The notes: generated by a model not told the origin, from the letters alone. Positions 1 to 8,719 are shown, counted from the first letter of the stretch. The stretch is 64,000 nt of DNA from Litorilituus sediminis (GCF_004295665.1 NZ_CP034759.1:3348001-3412000); one strand, 5' to 3'. Translations and numbers: made by a program.

Positions 1-1
1 C

Positions 2-661
2 AATGATTTAGCTGGTGAGCCAAGCTTAAGTGAAATGACAGCAAAAGCCATTGATGTGCTTGATAATAACGAGCAAGGCTTTTTCTTAACGGTTGAATCA
101 GGACGTATTGACCATGGTCATCACGCTGGCAGTGCTTATAACGCCTTAACTGATACGGTTGAATTTGCTAAAGCGGTACAAGCGGCGGTTGATAGCACTA
201 ATCCAGAGGAGACGCTTATTATCGTTACTGCTGATCATAGCCATGTATTTACCATTGCTGGCTACCCTAAGCGTGGTAATCCTATCTTAGGTAAAGTGGT
301 TGGTGTTGGTAGTACTGAACCGACGCTTGCGAAAGATAACCTACCGTATACCACCTTAGGTTATACCAATGGTCGTGGTTTTAAGAACTTAGGTGCGGAA
401 ACCGATGCTGATGTTGGTTATGACCATGAGATTGTATCGACTCGTCAAGACTTAAGCGCGATTGATACTACCGCGCCTGGTTTCCACCAAGAAGCACTCG
501 TACCAAGAAGTTCTGAAACGCATGCCGGTGAAGATGTTGGTGTTTATGCCATGGGTCCAGGCAGTCATTTAGTGACAGGAACCAATGAGCAAAGCCTTAT
601 TTTCCATATCATTAACCACGCTGCGGCATTAACAACAAAAGCTGAAGCTAGGTTAAATTAG
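2..661 (+). CDS. Alkaline phosphatase, C-terminal part (5' end outside window)
   Basis: The reading frame is open from the first bases of the window, so this is the last ~219 residues of a longer protein. It hydrolyses phosphate monoesters, normally in the periplasm or outside the cell. Visible metal-site motifs are ESGRIDHGHHAG, TADHSH and ETHAGEDVGVYAMGP, in the order expected for the alkaline phosphatase fold. The DHGHH form and the sequence between TADHSH and ETHAGED resemble the animal/marine Vibrio type rather than E. coli PhoA. The gene is followed 53 bp downstream by a secreted His-rich protein on the same strand. Family assignment is firm; the signal peptide and nucleophile Ser lie outside the window. 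Confidence 0.9.
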   Translation, partial: NDLAGEPSLSEMTAKAIDVLDNNEQGFFLTVESGRIDHGHHAGSAYNALTDTVEFAKAVQAAVDSTNPEETLIIVTADHSHVFTIAGYPKRGNPILGKVVGVGSTEPTLAKDNLPYTTLGYTNGRGFKNLGAETDADVGYDHEIVSTRQDLSAIDTTAPGFHQEALVPRSSETHAGEDVGVYAMGPGSHLVTGTNEQSLIFHIINHAAALTTKAEARLN

Positions 662-714
662 TAGGGTTTACGGTATATCAAAAGGATGGATATACCGCTT
701 TTTGTGGAAGAATT

Positions 715-1497
715 ATGAAAAACTTAATGACATTAGCATTCACTCTAGGTAGCGCCTTGCTTGCTAGTAGTGCACAGGCACAAAGTTGTGCAAATGATAA
801 ACTGTACTTAAGCGCAAATTATGAGATTAGCCAGCGAGTAGCAGATTCACATACAAGGCATGATAGCCATACACATGAGCATGCTCATGATAAAGGCCAG
901 AGCTTTAACAAGCAGCAGCTTGTTTTGCATCGTTATAATAATCAGGTGGTGCATATGTACCCTGACAGTCATTATGGCGATTGGTGGACTAAAACAGCCA
1001 ATAATCGCTTAATGTTGAATCGGTTTTTTCCTGATAATCAACGGGTGATTGAATATCAGGCTGATGAGCTAAGCAGTAAGATTTCTTGGCAAAGTAAGTA
1101 CCAACTACTTAATAGCGACTTCATTAATAATATGGTTGTGGTAAAAGAAACAGGAACCGGCTGCGAGCAAAGTCAGCAACGTGCTTTAACTCAAGGTGAC
1201 TATAGCTATCAATTAACTTGGTTGCCAAAATGGTCTTTAGTGACTTCTTACCAAGTATTTCGTGGTGATGAAAAAGTTGCCCAATGGCAATTAGTGAATT
1301 ATCAGGTAAATAAAAAGCATATTGCTGATTATATTGCTAAGTTAAGTGATTACCGCGCTACAGATTATGCCGATATTGGTGACAATGAAAATGATCCCTT
1401 TCTAGCTAAGATGATCAATCAGGGCTTTGTTGAGCATAAGGCCACTGGTTTTTATAATAGCCAAGGGGATAATATTAGTAAGCAACATAGCCACTAA
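715..1497 (+). CDS. Secreted His-rich protein of unknown function
   Basis: The 260-residue product starts with a clear Sec signal peptide (residues 1-22, cleavage after AQA). Residues about 45-60 hold a His-rich stretch (THRHDSHTHEHAHD in essence) that looks like a metal-binding segment, and the C-terminus ends in HSH. The rest is rich in Tyr, Trp and polar residues and I do not recognise a domain. Two cysteines (about residues 25 and 149) could form a disulfide in the periplasm. It follows the alkaline phosphatase on the same strand with a 53-bp gap and may be co-transcribed. A bidirectional terminator follows. Function is unknown; metal binding is an inference from composition. Confidence 0.75.
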   Translation: MKNLMTLAFTLGSALLASSAQAQSCANDKLYLSANYEISQRVADSHTRHDSHTHEHAHDKGQSFNKQQLVLHRYNNQVVHMYPDSHYGDWWTKTANNRLMLNRFFPDNQRVIEYQADELSSKISWQSKYQLLNSDFINNMVVVKETGTGCEQSQQRALTQGDYSYQLTWLPKWSLVTSYQVFRGDEKVAQWQLVNYQVNKKHIADYIAKLSDYRATDYADIGDNENDPFLAKMINQGFVEHKATGFYNSQGDNISKQHSH

Positions 1498-1541
1498 TTT
1501 AGTCACTAATAGCAATATGGTCACTGATAAGTGAATTTAAC

Positions 1542-1566
1542 AAAAGCAGCTGTCTCAGCTGCTTTT
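1542..1566. terminator. Bidirectional Rho-independent terminator
   Basis: A perfect 11-bp stem (AAAAGCAGCTG / CAGCTGCTTTT) with a 3-nt loop lies between the convergent His-rich protein gene and the VOC gene, with T/A runs on both sides, so it can serve both strands. Confidence 0.8.
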
Positions 1567-1586
1567 CGTTATTTATCGTTATCTTT

Positions 1587-1940
1587 CTAGCTTTTTGACC
1601 ACACCGCCATTTCATTACCGCTTGGTTCGATAAAATGAAAGCGTCGTCCGCCGGGAAATGAAAAAATCTCTTGGCAGATTTCACCACCGGCTAATTTTAC
1701 TTTTTCTAAGCTGGTTTCTAAATTATTACTAAGTAACACTAATAAAGCCGAGCCATTGGCTGTCGTTGACGATAACTCAGCTTGATAAAAACCACCATCA
1801 AGGCCTTGCTCGGAAAATGCAGTATATTCTGGGCCGTAATCAACAAAGTTCCAGCCAAAAGCATGCTTAAAGAATTGTTTAGTGGCGTTTAAATCTTTTG
1901 CTGGAAACTCAACATAGTTGAGCTTTTCATGATGTGGCAT
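1587..1940 (-). CDS. VOC-superfamily (glyoxalase/bleomycin-resistance fold) protein
   Basis: The 117-residue protein has the layout of a single-domain vicinal-oxygen-chelate protein: an N-terminal beta strand with NYVEFPAKDL, the FFKHAFGW helix, and a C-terminal strand with FHFIEPSGNEMAVW. Members bind a divalent metal and act as dioxygenases, lyases or small-molecule binding proteins. The substrate cannot be told from sequence. The gene stands alone, convergent with the His-rich protein gene. An ATG with an upstream GGAGAG ribosome site supports the start. Confidence 0.85.
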   Translation of the reverse strand: MPHHEKLNYVEFPAKDLNATKQFFKHAFGWNFVDYGPEYTAFSEQGLDGGFYQAELSSTTANGSALLVLLSNNLETSLEKVKLAGGEICQEIFSFPGGRRFHFIEPSGNEMAVWSKS

Positions 1941-2069
1941 GATTTCTCTCCTTAGTGTTTTATCTGATTAAGCTTATCTTAAGCGTCATGTACATTAATT
2001 GCAGTAGTTGATACTAGTGTGTTTATCTTTGTTTAAATAGCAACAAAGGTCAACCGGGGTTAGCTTGAG

Positions 2070-2145
2070 CAATTAATTCAAGGCAAATTTCGCGTCAATA
2101 GCCAGCCTATTGCAAGTAAATTTAACGCCGAAATAAGTTAAAGTT
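2070..2145. repeat. Imperfect palindromic intergenic repeat unit
   Basis: Between the VOC gene and mntP lies an imperfect long inverted repeat centred near 2102. The arms share CTATTG, AAATTT and GCC blocks at matching distances (left side GGCAAATTTCGCGTCAATAG, right side CTATTGCAAGTAAATTTAAC). It has no coding potential and looks like a REP/MITE-type dispersed unit. No second copy was found in the window, so the repeat status is an inference. It could also act as the mntP terminator region. Confidence 0.4.
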
Positions 2146-2180
2146 GCTGCTAGAGAGCTATTTATTAAGCCGAGATCAGG

Positions 2181-2726
2181 TTAACTACTTATTAATAGTA
2201 ATTTTAGGCCAATGACTATTAAGACAATACCGCCGAGTAGCTCAGCTTTATGCTCTAGCCAAGTGCCACTTTTTGCGCCTATAAATACCCCAATAGCACT
2301 GGCGCTAAAGGTGGTAAAAGCAATAATAGCAGCAGCAATAAAAACATTAACGGTTAATAAATTAAGAGAAAAACCTGCCGCCATGGCATCCACGCTGGTG
2401 GCGATGGCTAGCATCAGCATAATTTTATGGCTAATTTTGGTGATGTCTTGCTCTATCCCTGTGGTCATTGATTCATAGATCATTTTCGCGCCAATGAGTG
2501 TTAACAAAATAAAGGCAACCCAAGGAGTATAATGGCTCAGCCAGCCGAGTAAGCCTTTGCCAGCTAAATAGCCGACAAGTGGCATAGCACCTTGGAAAAT
2601 ACCGAAATAAATCCCGGTAATTATAGCGAGGGAGGAGGTTTGTTTAAGGCGTTTTGAGCCTAGGCCAATTGCCACGGCAAAGGCATCCATGCTTAAAGCC
2701 AAGGCTAAAATTATTACGTCTATCAC
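2181..2726 (-). CDS. mntP: Manganese efflux pump MntP
   Basis: The 181-residue membrane protein exports Mn2+ across the inner membrane. It has about six hydrophobic segments and two internally similar halves, each with the family's [12 protein letters not shown] and [12 protein letters not shown] motifs carrying the conserved Asp. Length is close to the usual ~185. The start is GTG at 2726 with AGAGAG upstream; no ATG fits before the first conserved motif. The gene follows a DUF1289 gene with a 51-bp gap on the same strand and is probably in its transcript. I do not see a yybP-ykoY Mn riboswitch in the leader. Confidence 0.93.
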   Translation of the reverse strand: MIDVIILALALSMDAFAVAIGLGSKRLKQTSSLAIITGIYFGIFQGAMPLVGYLAGKGLLGWLSHYTPWVAFILLTLIGAKMIYESMTTGIEQDITKISHKIMLMLAIATSVDAMAAGFSLNLLTVNVFIAAAIIAFTTFSASAIGVFIGAKSGTWLEHKAELLGGIVLIVIGLKLLLISS

Positions 2727-2777
2727 AGTGTTATGCTCTCTATGTTTATTGCTGGTAATCTTATCAGATGAGGGGAA

Positions 2778-2981
2778 TTATCTATGTTTTTTGTTGAAAG
2801 AAGCTCGCGTAGCTTGGTGCGCTATTTTTCTCGCGTTTGCGGCAGCTAAAGTTGCTTGTTTATCGGCTATAGACGCACTACCCCAGGCGATAATTTCGTC
2901 TAAACTACGAAAACAGCCTAAACAAATGTCGCTTTCGTTTAAGCAACAATTTCTAACGCAGGGCGAAGGTACTTCTGTCAT
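2778..2981 (-). CDS. DUF1289 small Cys-rich protein
   Basis: A 67-residue protein with the DUF1289 signature CVRNCCLNESDICLGCFR near the N-terminus, where the spaced cysteines probably bind a metal such as zinc. A conserved Trp follows (IIAWGSAS). The family is common in proteobacteria and its function is unknown. It sits directly upstream of mntP in the same orientation. The ATG at 2981 has AGGAAA upstream. Confidence 0.85.
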   Translation of the reverse strand: MTEVPSPCVRNCCLNESDICLGCFRSLDEIIAWGSASIADKQATLAAANARKIAHQATRASFNKKHR

Positions 2982-3124
2982 TTCGATTTCCTGTTAAAGT
3001 AACTATATCAATAGTATAGCGCTTATAAAATGTAAATTTATTTAGTTAAAAGTTTGCAATTAATTAGCCTAACAACTTTACTCTTTTCATGGAGTTAATT
3101 TATCCATGTAATTTTTTGTAGGTT

Positions 3125-5452
3125 ATGCGTGTCCATTTAAAGAAAGGGAACAATTATAAAGCCATGAAGTCTATCACCACACCTTATTTATTACGCGCAT
3201 CTTTGTTAGCCGCCATCGCTATTGTAATGGGGCTTGCCTTATCTTTTATCGTTTATCACTCCAGCGCTAAAGTAAAATCTAATGCCATTGACTTAGTTGA
3301 ACATCGTATTCCTATTTTGATCAGCATTAGTGAATTGATTGCCGATTTAAGTGAGCAAGAACGCATTATTTACGAGTATTATCGCTCACAAGAAAATGAG
3401 GTATTTTTACAATCATCTCAACAGATAAAGCAAGTGTTTAATATGCACTTTGCTGCCATTTTAGCGCAGCCGCGCTTTAAAGAAGAAGCGAAAATTATCG
3501 CTAAAGGTCAGCAAACTATTGAACGGCTCTTTGCAGAGTTTTATCAGGCGATGCAGTTAAATGAAGATAATTGGGATGATATGCGCGAAATCTTGAGTCA
3601 AGTATCAGCTATTCGTATTCAGTTATTGCCGACATTAAAGTCAATTGAACAACAAACGCAACAAACCGTGGCAGAAGGTCATAGTGCTACCTTAACGCAA
3701 ATGGCGAGATCTCATTGGTTGGTGTTAAGTTATGGTGTTGCGATTGTTTTGATTGCTGGTGTGGTCTCATGGCATATCCGTCAGTACATTTTAACGCAGG
3801 CAAAGAATACTCGGTTAGCTTTATTCTCACAACAAAACCCTAATCCCATCTTAAGCGTTAACAATTTAGGTGAGGTAGTTTTTGCCAACCCAGCTTGTGG
3901 CAAACTGTTAGTGCGCGTAGGTTACCATAAAGATGATACAGAGCATTTATTGCCAAGTAATTTTTTATCGTTAAGGCAAGCCGTGAGTCAGCAGCAAGAT
4001 CATACCTTAGTGATTGAGCAAAGTATTAAAGCGCGGATTTTGCAAATTAGTATCTATTGGCATGAAGAGATAGATGCTTATGATATTCATATTAAAGATA
4101 TTACCGAAGGCAAGCTGGCAGAAGAAAAAGTAAATCATTTAGCTTTTTACAATCAAGAAACTAACTTACCCAATCAATATAAATTTAACCAAGATATTGA
4201 TGGCATGATAAGCAAAGGGGATAAGTTTTCTTTAGGTGTATTGGCTATTCGTGATTATGAAAACAAAGTCAGTAGCCTAGGCGGAGAGTCGGTAGCGACA
4301 TTAGTGGTCGAGCTGGCTGATATATTAGCCCATGCGCTGCCGTCAGGGGTACGCTTTTATCAAGTTGCTGAAGGACAATTTGCGCTATTGTGCGCTAAGA
4401 ATATTAGTAGCTTAGCTTTGCAAAAGTTAACCATGACCTTAACTGCTGTGGCTGAACAGCCTATTATCACCGCAAGTGGTGAGTTCTTTATTGAACTTGA
4501 TTTTGGTTATAGCTGTTTTCCTATTCATGGTGATGATAGAAATACATTAATTAAATGTGCTCACCTTGCATTGGTCGTAGCCAATCAAAGTGAACATGAG
4601 AACTTCTCAATATATGACCCAGCATTTATTGAAGGTATAGAGCGAAATAATGATTTAACCGATAAACTAAGACATGCACTAGCCAATAAAGAGCTGTTTT
4701 TAGTGTTTCAGCCGCAATTAGAACTTGCCAGCAAGCGAGTGACGGGTATTGAAACCTTAGTTAGGTGGCAGCATGATGGCGCAATTGTATCGCCGGCGGA
4801 GTTTATTCCATTAGCTGAGCAGTCTGGTTTGATTGTACCCATAGGGCAGTGGATATTAGAGCAGGCGTGTGTGTTTGCCAAACAGTTAGTTGAATTGGGT
4901 TATGACGATATTATCGTCGCGGTTAACGTTTCGCCAAGACAATTTAGTCATCCACAATTTTGCAACACAGTACAAAGTGTATTATCTCAAGTGGGTTTAC
5001 CAGCAGCTAATTTAGAGCTGGAGATCACTGAAGGGGTGTTTATGCATAACGAAGCCAACACCTTGGCGGTTTTAAATAAGCTTAAGTCTTTTGGTTTGCA
5101 AATGTCGATTGATGACTTTGGAACAGGTTATTCGTCATTATCTTACTTGAAGCGTTTTCCTATTGATAAATTAAAAATTGACCAATCATTTATTCGCGAT
5201 TGCCACAATAATGACGATGATAAAGCCATTGTTAAAACTATTGTTTCGTTAGGAAAAAGTCTTGGTTTATCATTGATTGCTGAAGGTGTTGAAGAGCTAA
5301 GCCATGTTGATTTTTTAACATTGCTGCATTGCGATGAAATTCAAGGTTATTGGTTTAGTAAACCTGTCCCCCCAGAAGAACTGTTAACACTACTGGCTGA
5401 AAAAGGTGGGGATATTAATCATCTCGCTCAACAGCAAAGTTACGGGCAATAA
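3125..5452 (+). CDS. Membrane c-di-GMP phosphodiesterase with degenerate GGDEF and EAL domain
   Basis: The 775-residue protein has two transmembrane segments (about 24-48 and 197-218) flanking a ~150-residue helical periplasmic sensor, a PAS-like region (about 225-330), a GGDEF-like domain (about 338-500) and an EAL domain (about 510-760). The GGDEF domain lost its signature (AEGQF in its place), so it should not make c-di-GMP. The EAL domain keeps the catalytic set: ETLVRW, NVSPRQF, ELEITEG, DDFGTGYSS, KIDQSF, AEGVE and QGYWFSKP. It should hydrolyse c-di-GMP at the inner membrane. An alternative ATG at 3164 is 13 codons in; neither start has an ideal ribosome site. The gene has no operon partner. 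Confidence 0.9.
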   Translation: MRVHLKKGNNYKAMKSITTPYLLRASLLAAIAIVMGLALSFIVYHSSAKVKSNAIDLVEHRIPILISISELIADLSEQERIIYEYYRSQENEVFLQSSQQIKQVFNMHFAAILAQPRFKEEAKIIAKGQQTIERLFAEFYQAMQLNEDNWDDMREILSQVSAIRIQLLPTLKSIEQQTQQTVAEGHSATLTQMARSHWLVLSYGVAIVLIAGVVSWHIRQYILTQAKNTRLALFSQQNPNPILSVNNLGEVVFANPACGKLLVRVGYHKDDTEHLLPSNFLSLRQAVSQQQDHTLVIEQSIKARILQISIYWHEEIDAYDIHIKDITEGKLAEEKVNHLAFYNQETNLPNQYKFNQDIDGMISKGDKFSLGVLAIRDYENKVSSLGGESVATLVVELADILAHALPSGVRFYQVAEGQFALLCAKNISSLALQKLTMTLTAVAEQPIITASGEFFIELDFGYSCFPIHGDDRNTLIKCAHLALVVANQSEHENFSIYDPAFIEGIERNNDLTDKLRHALANKELFLVFQPQLELASKRVTGIETLVRWQHDGAIVSPAEFIPLAEQSGLIVPIGQWILEQACVFAKQLVELGYDDIIVAVNVSPRQFSHPQFCNTVQSVLSQVGLPAANLELEITEGVFMHNEANTLAVLNKLKSFGLQMSIDDFGTGYSSLSYLKRFPIDKLKIDQSFIRDCHNNDDDKAIVKTIVSLGKSLGLSLIAEGVEELSHVDFLTLLHCDEIQGYWFSKPVPPEELLTLLAEKGGDINHLAQQQSYGQ

Positions 5453-5568
5453 TCAACACAGGTTAACAGCCCCTAGTAAGTTATTTAATAACAAAAGCTT
5501 GTAGTTGTATTTCGCTATTATTGATATTATTGCTATTACTTACAATTCCTAAGCTTAAAGGATAATTT

Positions 5569-6708
5569 ATGAATGGCTTGGTAAGATATAGCACTGTCTT
5601 ATTGTTATTACAAAGTGCTGCTGCATTAGCCCAAAATGAGCAAGCGCAGCAAACTAAGCAAATTAAGCAAAGCACAGAAGAGGTTGCTCAAGATGCTAAG
5701 CAGTTATCTCAATGCCAAGCTTATTGCCAATCACAAAAAAGCACAGATAACAGCTATGAGGTTCAGGTAGAACAAAGGCAAAACTCGGTATCGAGTATCG
5801 GTTATGAGCCGGTCAATAAAAAAGCTTTGCCACCAAGAAATCGTTGGTCAGACTTTTTGCCTATATGGGGTAAAGAAGCACGCGAAGAAGGCTATCTATT
5901 GCCTTTGCCTTTTGGCATCTCTGTTGTTGGTTTAACGCAAAAGCAACCTTTTACCGTATCAAAAATAGGCTTAGCGCTTGATGGTAAAGAAGATGACAAA
6001 ATAAATGATTTTATTGACGGCAGTATCACGGCAAAAAATTTAGAAGTGTCTGATACCACCTTTAATTTACGCTTTGATGCTTGGATTTTACCTTTTTGGA
6101 ATATTTACGGCTTAGTTGGTCGTACTGAAGGCAAGGCCGAGTTAGAACTAGACTTTGATTTTGATTTACCGACACCATTACTTATTGTTTCAGGCGTTGG
6201 CAGTGGTTTAAATGCTAATCGCTGTGCCAGTATTAATTTACCTTATAAAGGTCCTGCACCTGGGGCTTGTCATGTTAATGCGACAGATGTGCCAACATCA
6301 TTGAGCTTTAACGGTACCGTGTTAGGTTATGGCACTACAGTTGCTGGTGGTTACGGTGACTTTTTCGGTATGTTTGATGTTAACTATTCAGAGGCTGATA
6401 TTAATATTGCCGTAGAAAAGACTCAGCAAACCGTGTATTCAGCAAGATTAGGTTGGAATGGTGCTGTGGGCATTTTTCAGGGGCAAATCTGGGTTGGCGC
6501 GATGAAGCAAGATATAGAGCAAGTGATCAACGTGAAAATACCTAGTACTGACTTAGCGGTAGTCATAGATCAGCATACTAGCTCCCCTGTGAATTATTTA
6601 CTGGGGGCACAGTGGAACATTACCGAAGAATGGGCGGTTATTGCGGAAACGAATTTTGCCTTTAGTGATAGGCAGCAGTTTATGATGCAAATTGGCTATC
6701 GTTTTTGA
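5569..6708 (+). CDS. Putative outer-membrane beta-barrel protein
   Basis: The 379-residue protein starts with a signal peptide (residues 1-21, ALA cleavage), then a Gln-rich linker to about residue 85, then a region rich in alternating hydrophobic/aromatic strands with many Gly. It ends in MMQIGYRF, with the terminal Phe typical of barrels recognised by the Bam complex. I do not know the family by name. Two cysteines near residues 46 and 50 (CQAYC) precede the barrel. The next gene (6724) follows after 15 bp and then rsuA, so the three may be one transcript. Function is unknown; a role in transport or envelope structure is an inference. Confidence 0.7.
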   Translation: MNGLVRYSTVLLLLQSAAALAQNEQAQQTKQIKQSTEEVAQDAKQLSQCQAYCQSQKSTDNSYEVQVEQRQNSVSSIGYEPVNKKALPPRNRWSDFLPIWGKEAREEGYLLPLPFGISVVGLTQKQPFTVSKIGLALDGKEDDKINDFIDGSITAKNLEVSDTTFNLRFDAWILPFWNIYGLVGRTEGKAELELDFDFDLPTPLLIVSGVGSGLNANRCASINLPYKGPAPGACHVNATDVPTSLSFNGTVLGYGTTVAGGYGDFFGMFDVNYSEADINIAVEKTQQTVYSARLGWNGAVGIFQGQIWVGAMKQDIEQVINVKIPSTDLAVVIDQHTSSPVNYLLGAQWNITEEWAVIAETNFAFSDRQQFMMQIGYRF

Positions 6709-6723
6709 TACAAGGGTAAAAAG

Positions 6724-7146
6724 ATGACAGAGCAATTGCCCATTAGATTAAAAGCAAACGATGAACTGAGAGCACAGTTTGCCAAGATTCACTCACAAGT
6801 AAATAAGCTTGAAGCGCAACTGAATTTTCATGCCTTAACTGCAAATTGGTTTGGTGATGAAGAGGCGATTTTATCGATTGAATTGTTTATTGAAAGTGCC
6901 ATAAGCTTTAATGACAAGGTGCAGGTGTTACAAAGTGAAAGTTCGTCGGCAATAACATTTTTAAGTGATGATGTTTTTTATTTAACGGTGTTAGACTCTG
7001 AGCCGCTGCAATACTATGTTGCATTAACGGACAAAGAGGCAGGGCTTATGCAAGAAAAACCACCACTTGTTGCTGGCTTACTACAGATGAAATTAACAAA
7101 AGTGCTTAATGAAATTGCTGCCAAGCATGCCCTTACGCCAATTTGA
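6724..7146 (+). CDS. Hypothetical protein, 140 aa
   Basis: A soluble 140-residue protein without signal peptide or membrane segment. It has an N-terminal helical stretch (about 10-35) followed by acidic, strand-like segments. No family is recognised. It lies 15 bp after the putative outer-membrane barrel gene and 22 bp before the corrected rsuA start, on the same strand, so it is likely translated from the same mRNA. An AAAAAG ribosome-site-like sequence precedes the ATG. Confidence 0.65.
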   Translation: MTEQLPIRLKANDELRAQFAKIHSQVNKLEAQLNFHALTANWFGDEEAILSIELFIESAISFNDKVQVLQSESSSAITFLSDDVFYLTVLDSEPLQYYVALTDKEAGLMQEKPPLVAGLLQMKLTKVLNEIAAKHALTPI

Positions 7147-7168
7147 GCCACCTGTTTTATCTATTCTT

Positions 7169-7876
7169 ATGTCAATTAGTCGTTCGCGCTTGGACCGCTT
7201 TTTAGCTAAACATACTGATTATAATAAAAAATCAGTGCGGTTATTGCTTGCGCAAAAGCGTGTTAAAGTGGATGGTGACCTTGCCACTAGCATTGAGCAA
7301 ATTATTGATAAGTTTTCAGTAGTGAGTCTTGATGACATTATTTTGCAGCAAAATACCGCAATTTACCTTATGTTGCATAAACCTGTTGGTGTTGTTTGTG
7401 CTACCAAAGACGAGCAACATAAAACCGTGATTGATTTATTAGATCACCAAGATAAAGCAAGTTTACACATTGTTGGCCGTTTAGATTTAAATACCTCAGG
7501 CTTAGTGTTACTTACTAATGATAGCCGTTGGTCTGAAGCGCTCACCTTGCCTGAAAGTAAAGTAGAAAAGCGTTATCTGGTTACCTTAGCTAAGCCAATA
7601 ACCGCTGATTATATTAGTGCTTTTGCTGGTGGAATGCACTTTGCCTATGAAGATATCATCACTAAACCAGCCAAGCTTAAAATTATCAATGAGTACCAAG
7701 CTCAAGTGAGATTAGTTGAAGGCAAATATCATCAAATTAAGCGTATGTTTGGTCGTTTTCGCAACCCTGTTGTTGCTTTGCATCGTCAAGCGATAGGGCA
7801 GTTGCAGCTTGACCCACTATTACCTGAGGGGCAAAGTAGATTGCTAACAGAGCAAGAAGTTGCAGATATATTTTAA
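7169..7876 (+). CDS. rsuA: 16S rRNA pseudouridine(516) synthase RsuA
   Basis: The 235-residue protein converts a uridine in 16S rRNA (U516 in E. coli) to pseudouridine. It has an N-terminal S4 RNA-binding domain (SRLDRFLAKH, QKRVKVDG) and the catalytic domain with GRLDLNTSGLVLLTND, whose Asp is the nucleophile, and KYHQIKRMFG near the end. Length matches E. coli RsuA (231). I chose the ATG at 7169; a longer frame from 7109 would overlap the preceding gene and add 20 residues without family support. Very likely the last gene of the 5569-7876 run. Confidence 0.9.
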   Translation: MSISRSRLDRFLAKHTDYNKKSVRLLLAQKRVKVDGDLATSIEQIIDKFSVVSLDDIILQQNTAIYLMLHKPVGVVCATKDEQHKTVIDLLDHQDKASLHIVGRLDLNTSGLVLLTNDSRWSEALTLPESKVEKRYLVTLAKPITADYISAFAGGMHFAYEDIITKPAKLKIINEYQAQVRLVEGKYHQIKRMFGRFRNPVVALHRQAIGQLQLDPLLPEGQSRLLTEQEVADIF

Positions 7877-7902
7877 AACGAAAGATACAGTATTTAACAC
7901 CT

Positions 7903-8214
7903 ATACCAAGTGAAATAACTATTTGACCAGTTCAGAGCTGTGTCAGGGAGGTGAGAATAAAGCAAATTTATGCCGCTGTAGTCATTCTCCAGCCAAGAAA
8001 TTTGTGAAATTATCATCTTCCTGACAAGTTCCCAAGGGCGAGTTTAAAAGGCTCATATGCTGCGTTATTGATTTTGACAAGGACGCTGCATGGATGCAGC
8101 TTATTAGAGAATGCAGGAGCATATTCTCCTGAATAACCATTCTCTGCAATCAATGCCTTGCCTATAAGCCTTTTAATTCTCGCTGAATGATTAAATAGTT
8201 AATTCAATTGGTAT
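7903..8214. mobile_element. 312-bp foldback MITE-like element with nested inverted repeats
   Basis: This fills most of the 398-bp gap between rsuA and the lipoprotein gene. The outer ends are a ~24-bp imperfect inverted repeat (ATACCAAGTGAAATAACTAT on the left, ATACCAATTGAATTAACTAT read inward from the right). A second inverted pair lies inside (GCGAGTTTAAAAGGCT near 8038 against AGCGAGAATTAAAAGGCT read from 8184), then GCTGCAT/ATGCAGC and AGAGAATG/CATTCTCT hairpins. There is no ORF, so it is non-autonomous. A clear target duplication was not found. A 56-bp relative with the same ends lies at 39159-39214. Confidence 0.7.
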
Positions 8215-8274
8215 TACTCGCATCTTAGGTTGGTTTGCGTATAATGATGTTATTAATAATAATGATATTCTTGC

Positions 8275-8595
8275 ATGAAAGTGAACTCTCAAATGATAAA
8301 ACCATTCTTTTTAGCCGCTTTTTCAGTGACGGTATTAGCCGCATGCTCAAGCTCAGAAAATACCTGTGAAGACATTACCTTAGCCTCAGAGCAAATTCAG
8401 CAGTGTCAGGCACTGCACAAAAAAATCATTAATGCCAAAGGTCAGCCGATCATTCGCACTGAATTAGAGCGTCGTTATCAAAATGACTGTATTGATATTC
8501 GTTACTACCGTGATGATCAACAAGCGGCAATTTGTGGCAATAAACACAAAGCCAAAGAGTATAGAGAAGCAGTAAAAAGAGAAGCGCAGCAATAA
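8275..8595 (+). CDS. Small lipoprotein of unknown function
   Basis: A 106-residue protein with a lipoprotein signal peptide ending in the lipobox LAAC (Cys about residue 23), so it should be lipid-anchored in the envelope. Three or four further cysteines in the mature part (about residues 31, 44, 72 and 87) could form disulfides. The rest is charged and helical. A second ATG (MIKPFF, codon 7) is an alternative start. The gene is alone between the foldback element and its own terminator. Not recognised as a named family. Confidence 0.7.
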   Translation: MKVNSQMIKPFFLAAFSVTVLAACSSSENTCEDITLASEQIQQCQALHKKIINAKGQPIIRTELERRYQNDCIDIRYYRDDQQAAICGNKHKAKEYREAVKREAQQ

Positions 8596-8624
8596 AGCGG
8601 CCCTGTTCAGTTATACTGTATATT

Positions 8625-8657
8625 CCACTAATCTTTATCAGGATTAGTGGATTTTTT
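8625..8657 (+). terminator. Rho-independent terminator after the lipoprotein gene
   Basis: A 9-bp stem (CCACTAATC / GATTAGTGG) followed by ATTTTTT lies 30 bp after the lipoprotein stop codon. Confidence 0.75.
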
Positions 8658-8719
8658 CACTATAAGCGGTCATTATGCAAAGATAGTAGTTAAATTTTCA
8701 TTTTCAATTAAGCATTTTT

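Noticed and set aside
2727-3124. Search for a yybP-ykoY manganese riboswitch upstream of mntP/DUF1289
   Set aside because: The leaders of both genes are too short or lack the conserved loop sequences of this riboswitch.
7109-7168. Longer N-terminus of rsuA
   Set aside because: It would overlap the preceding gene, and the extra 20 residues have no counterpart in RsuA proteins.
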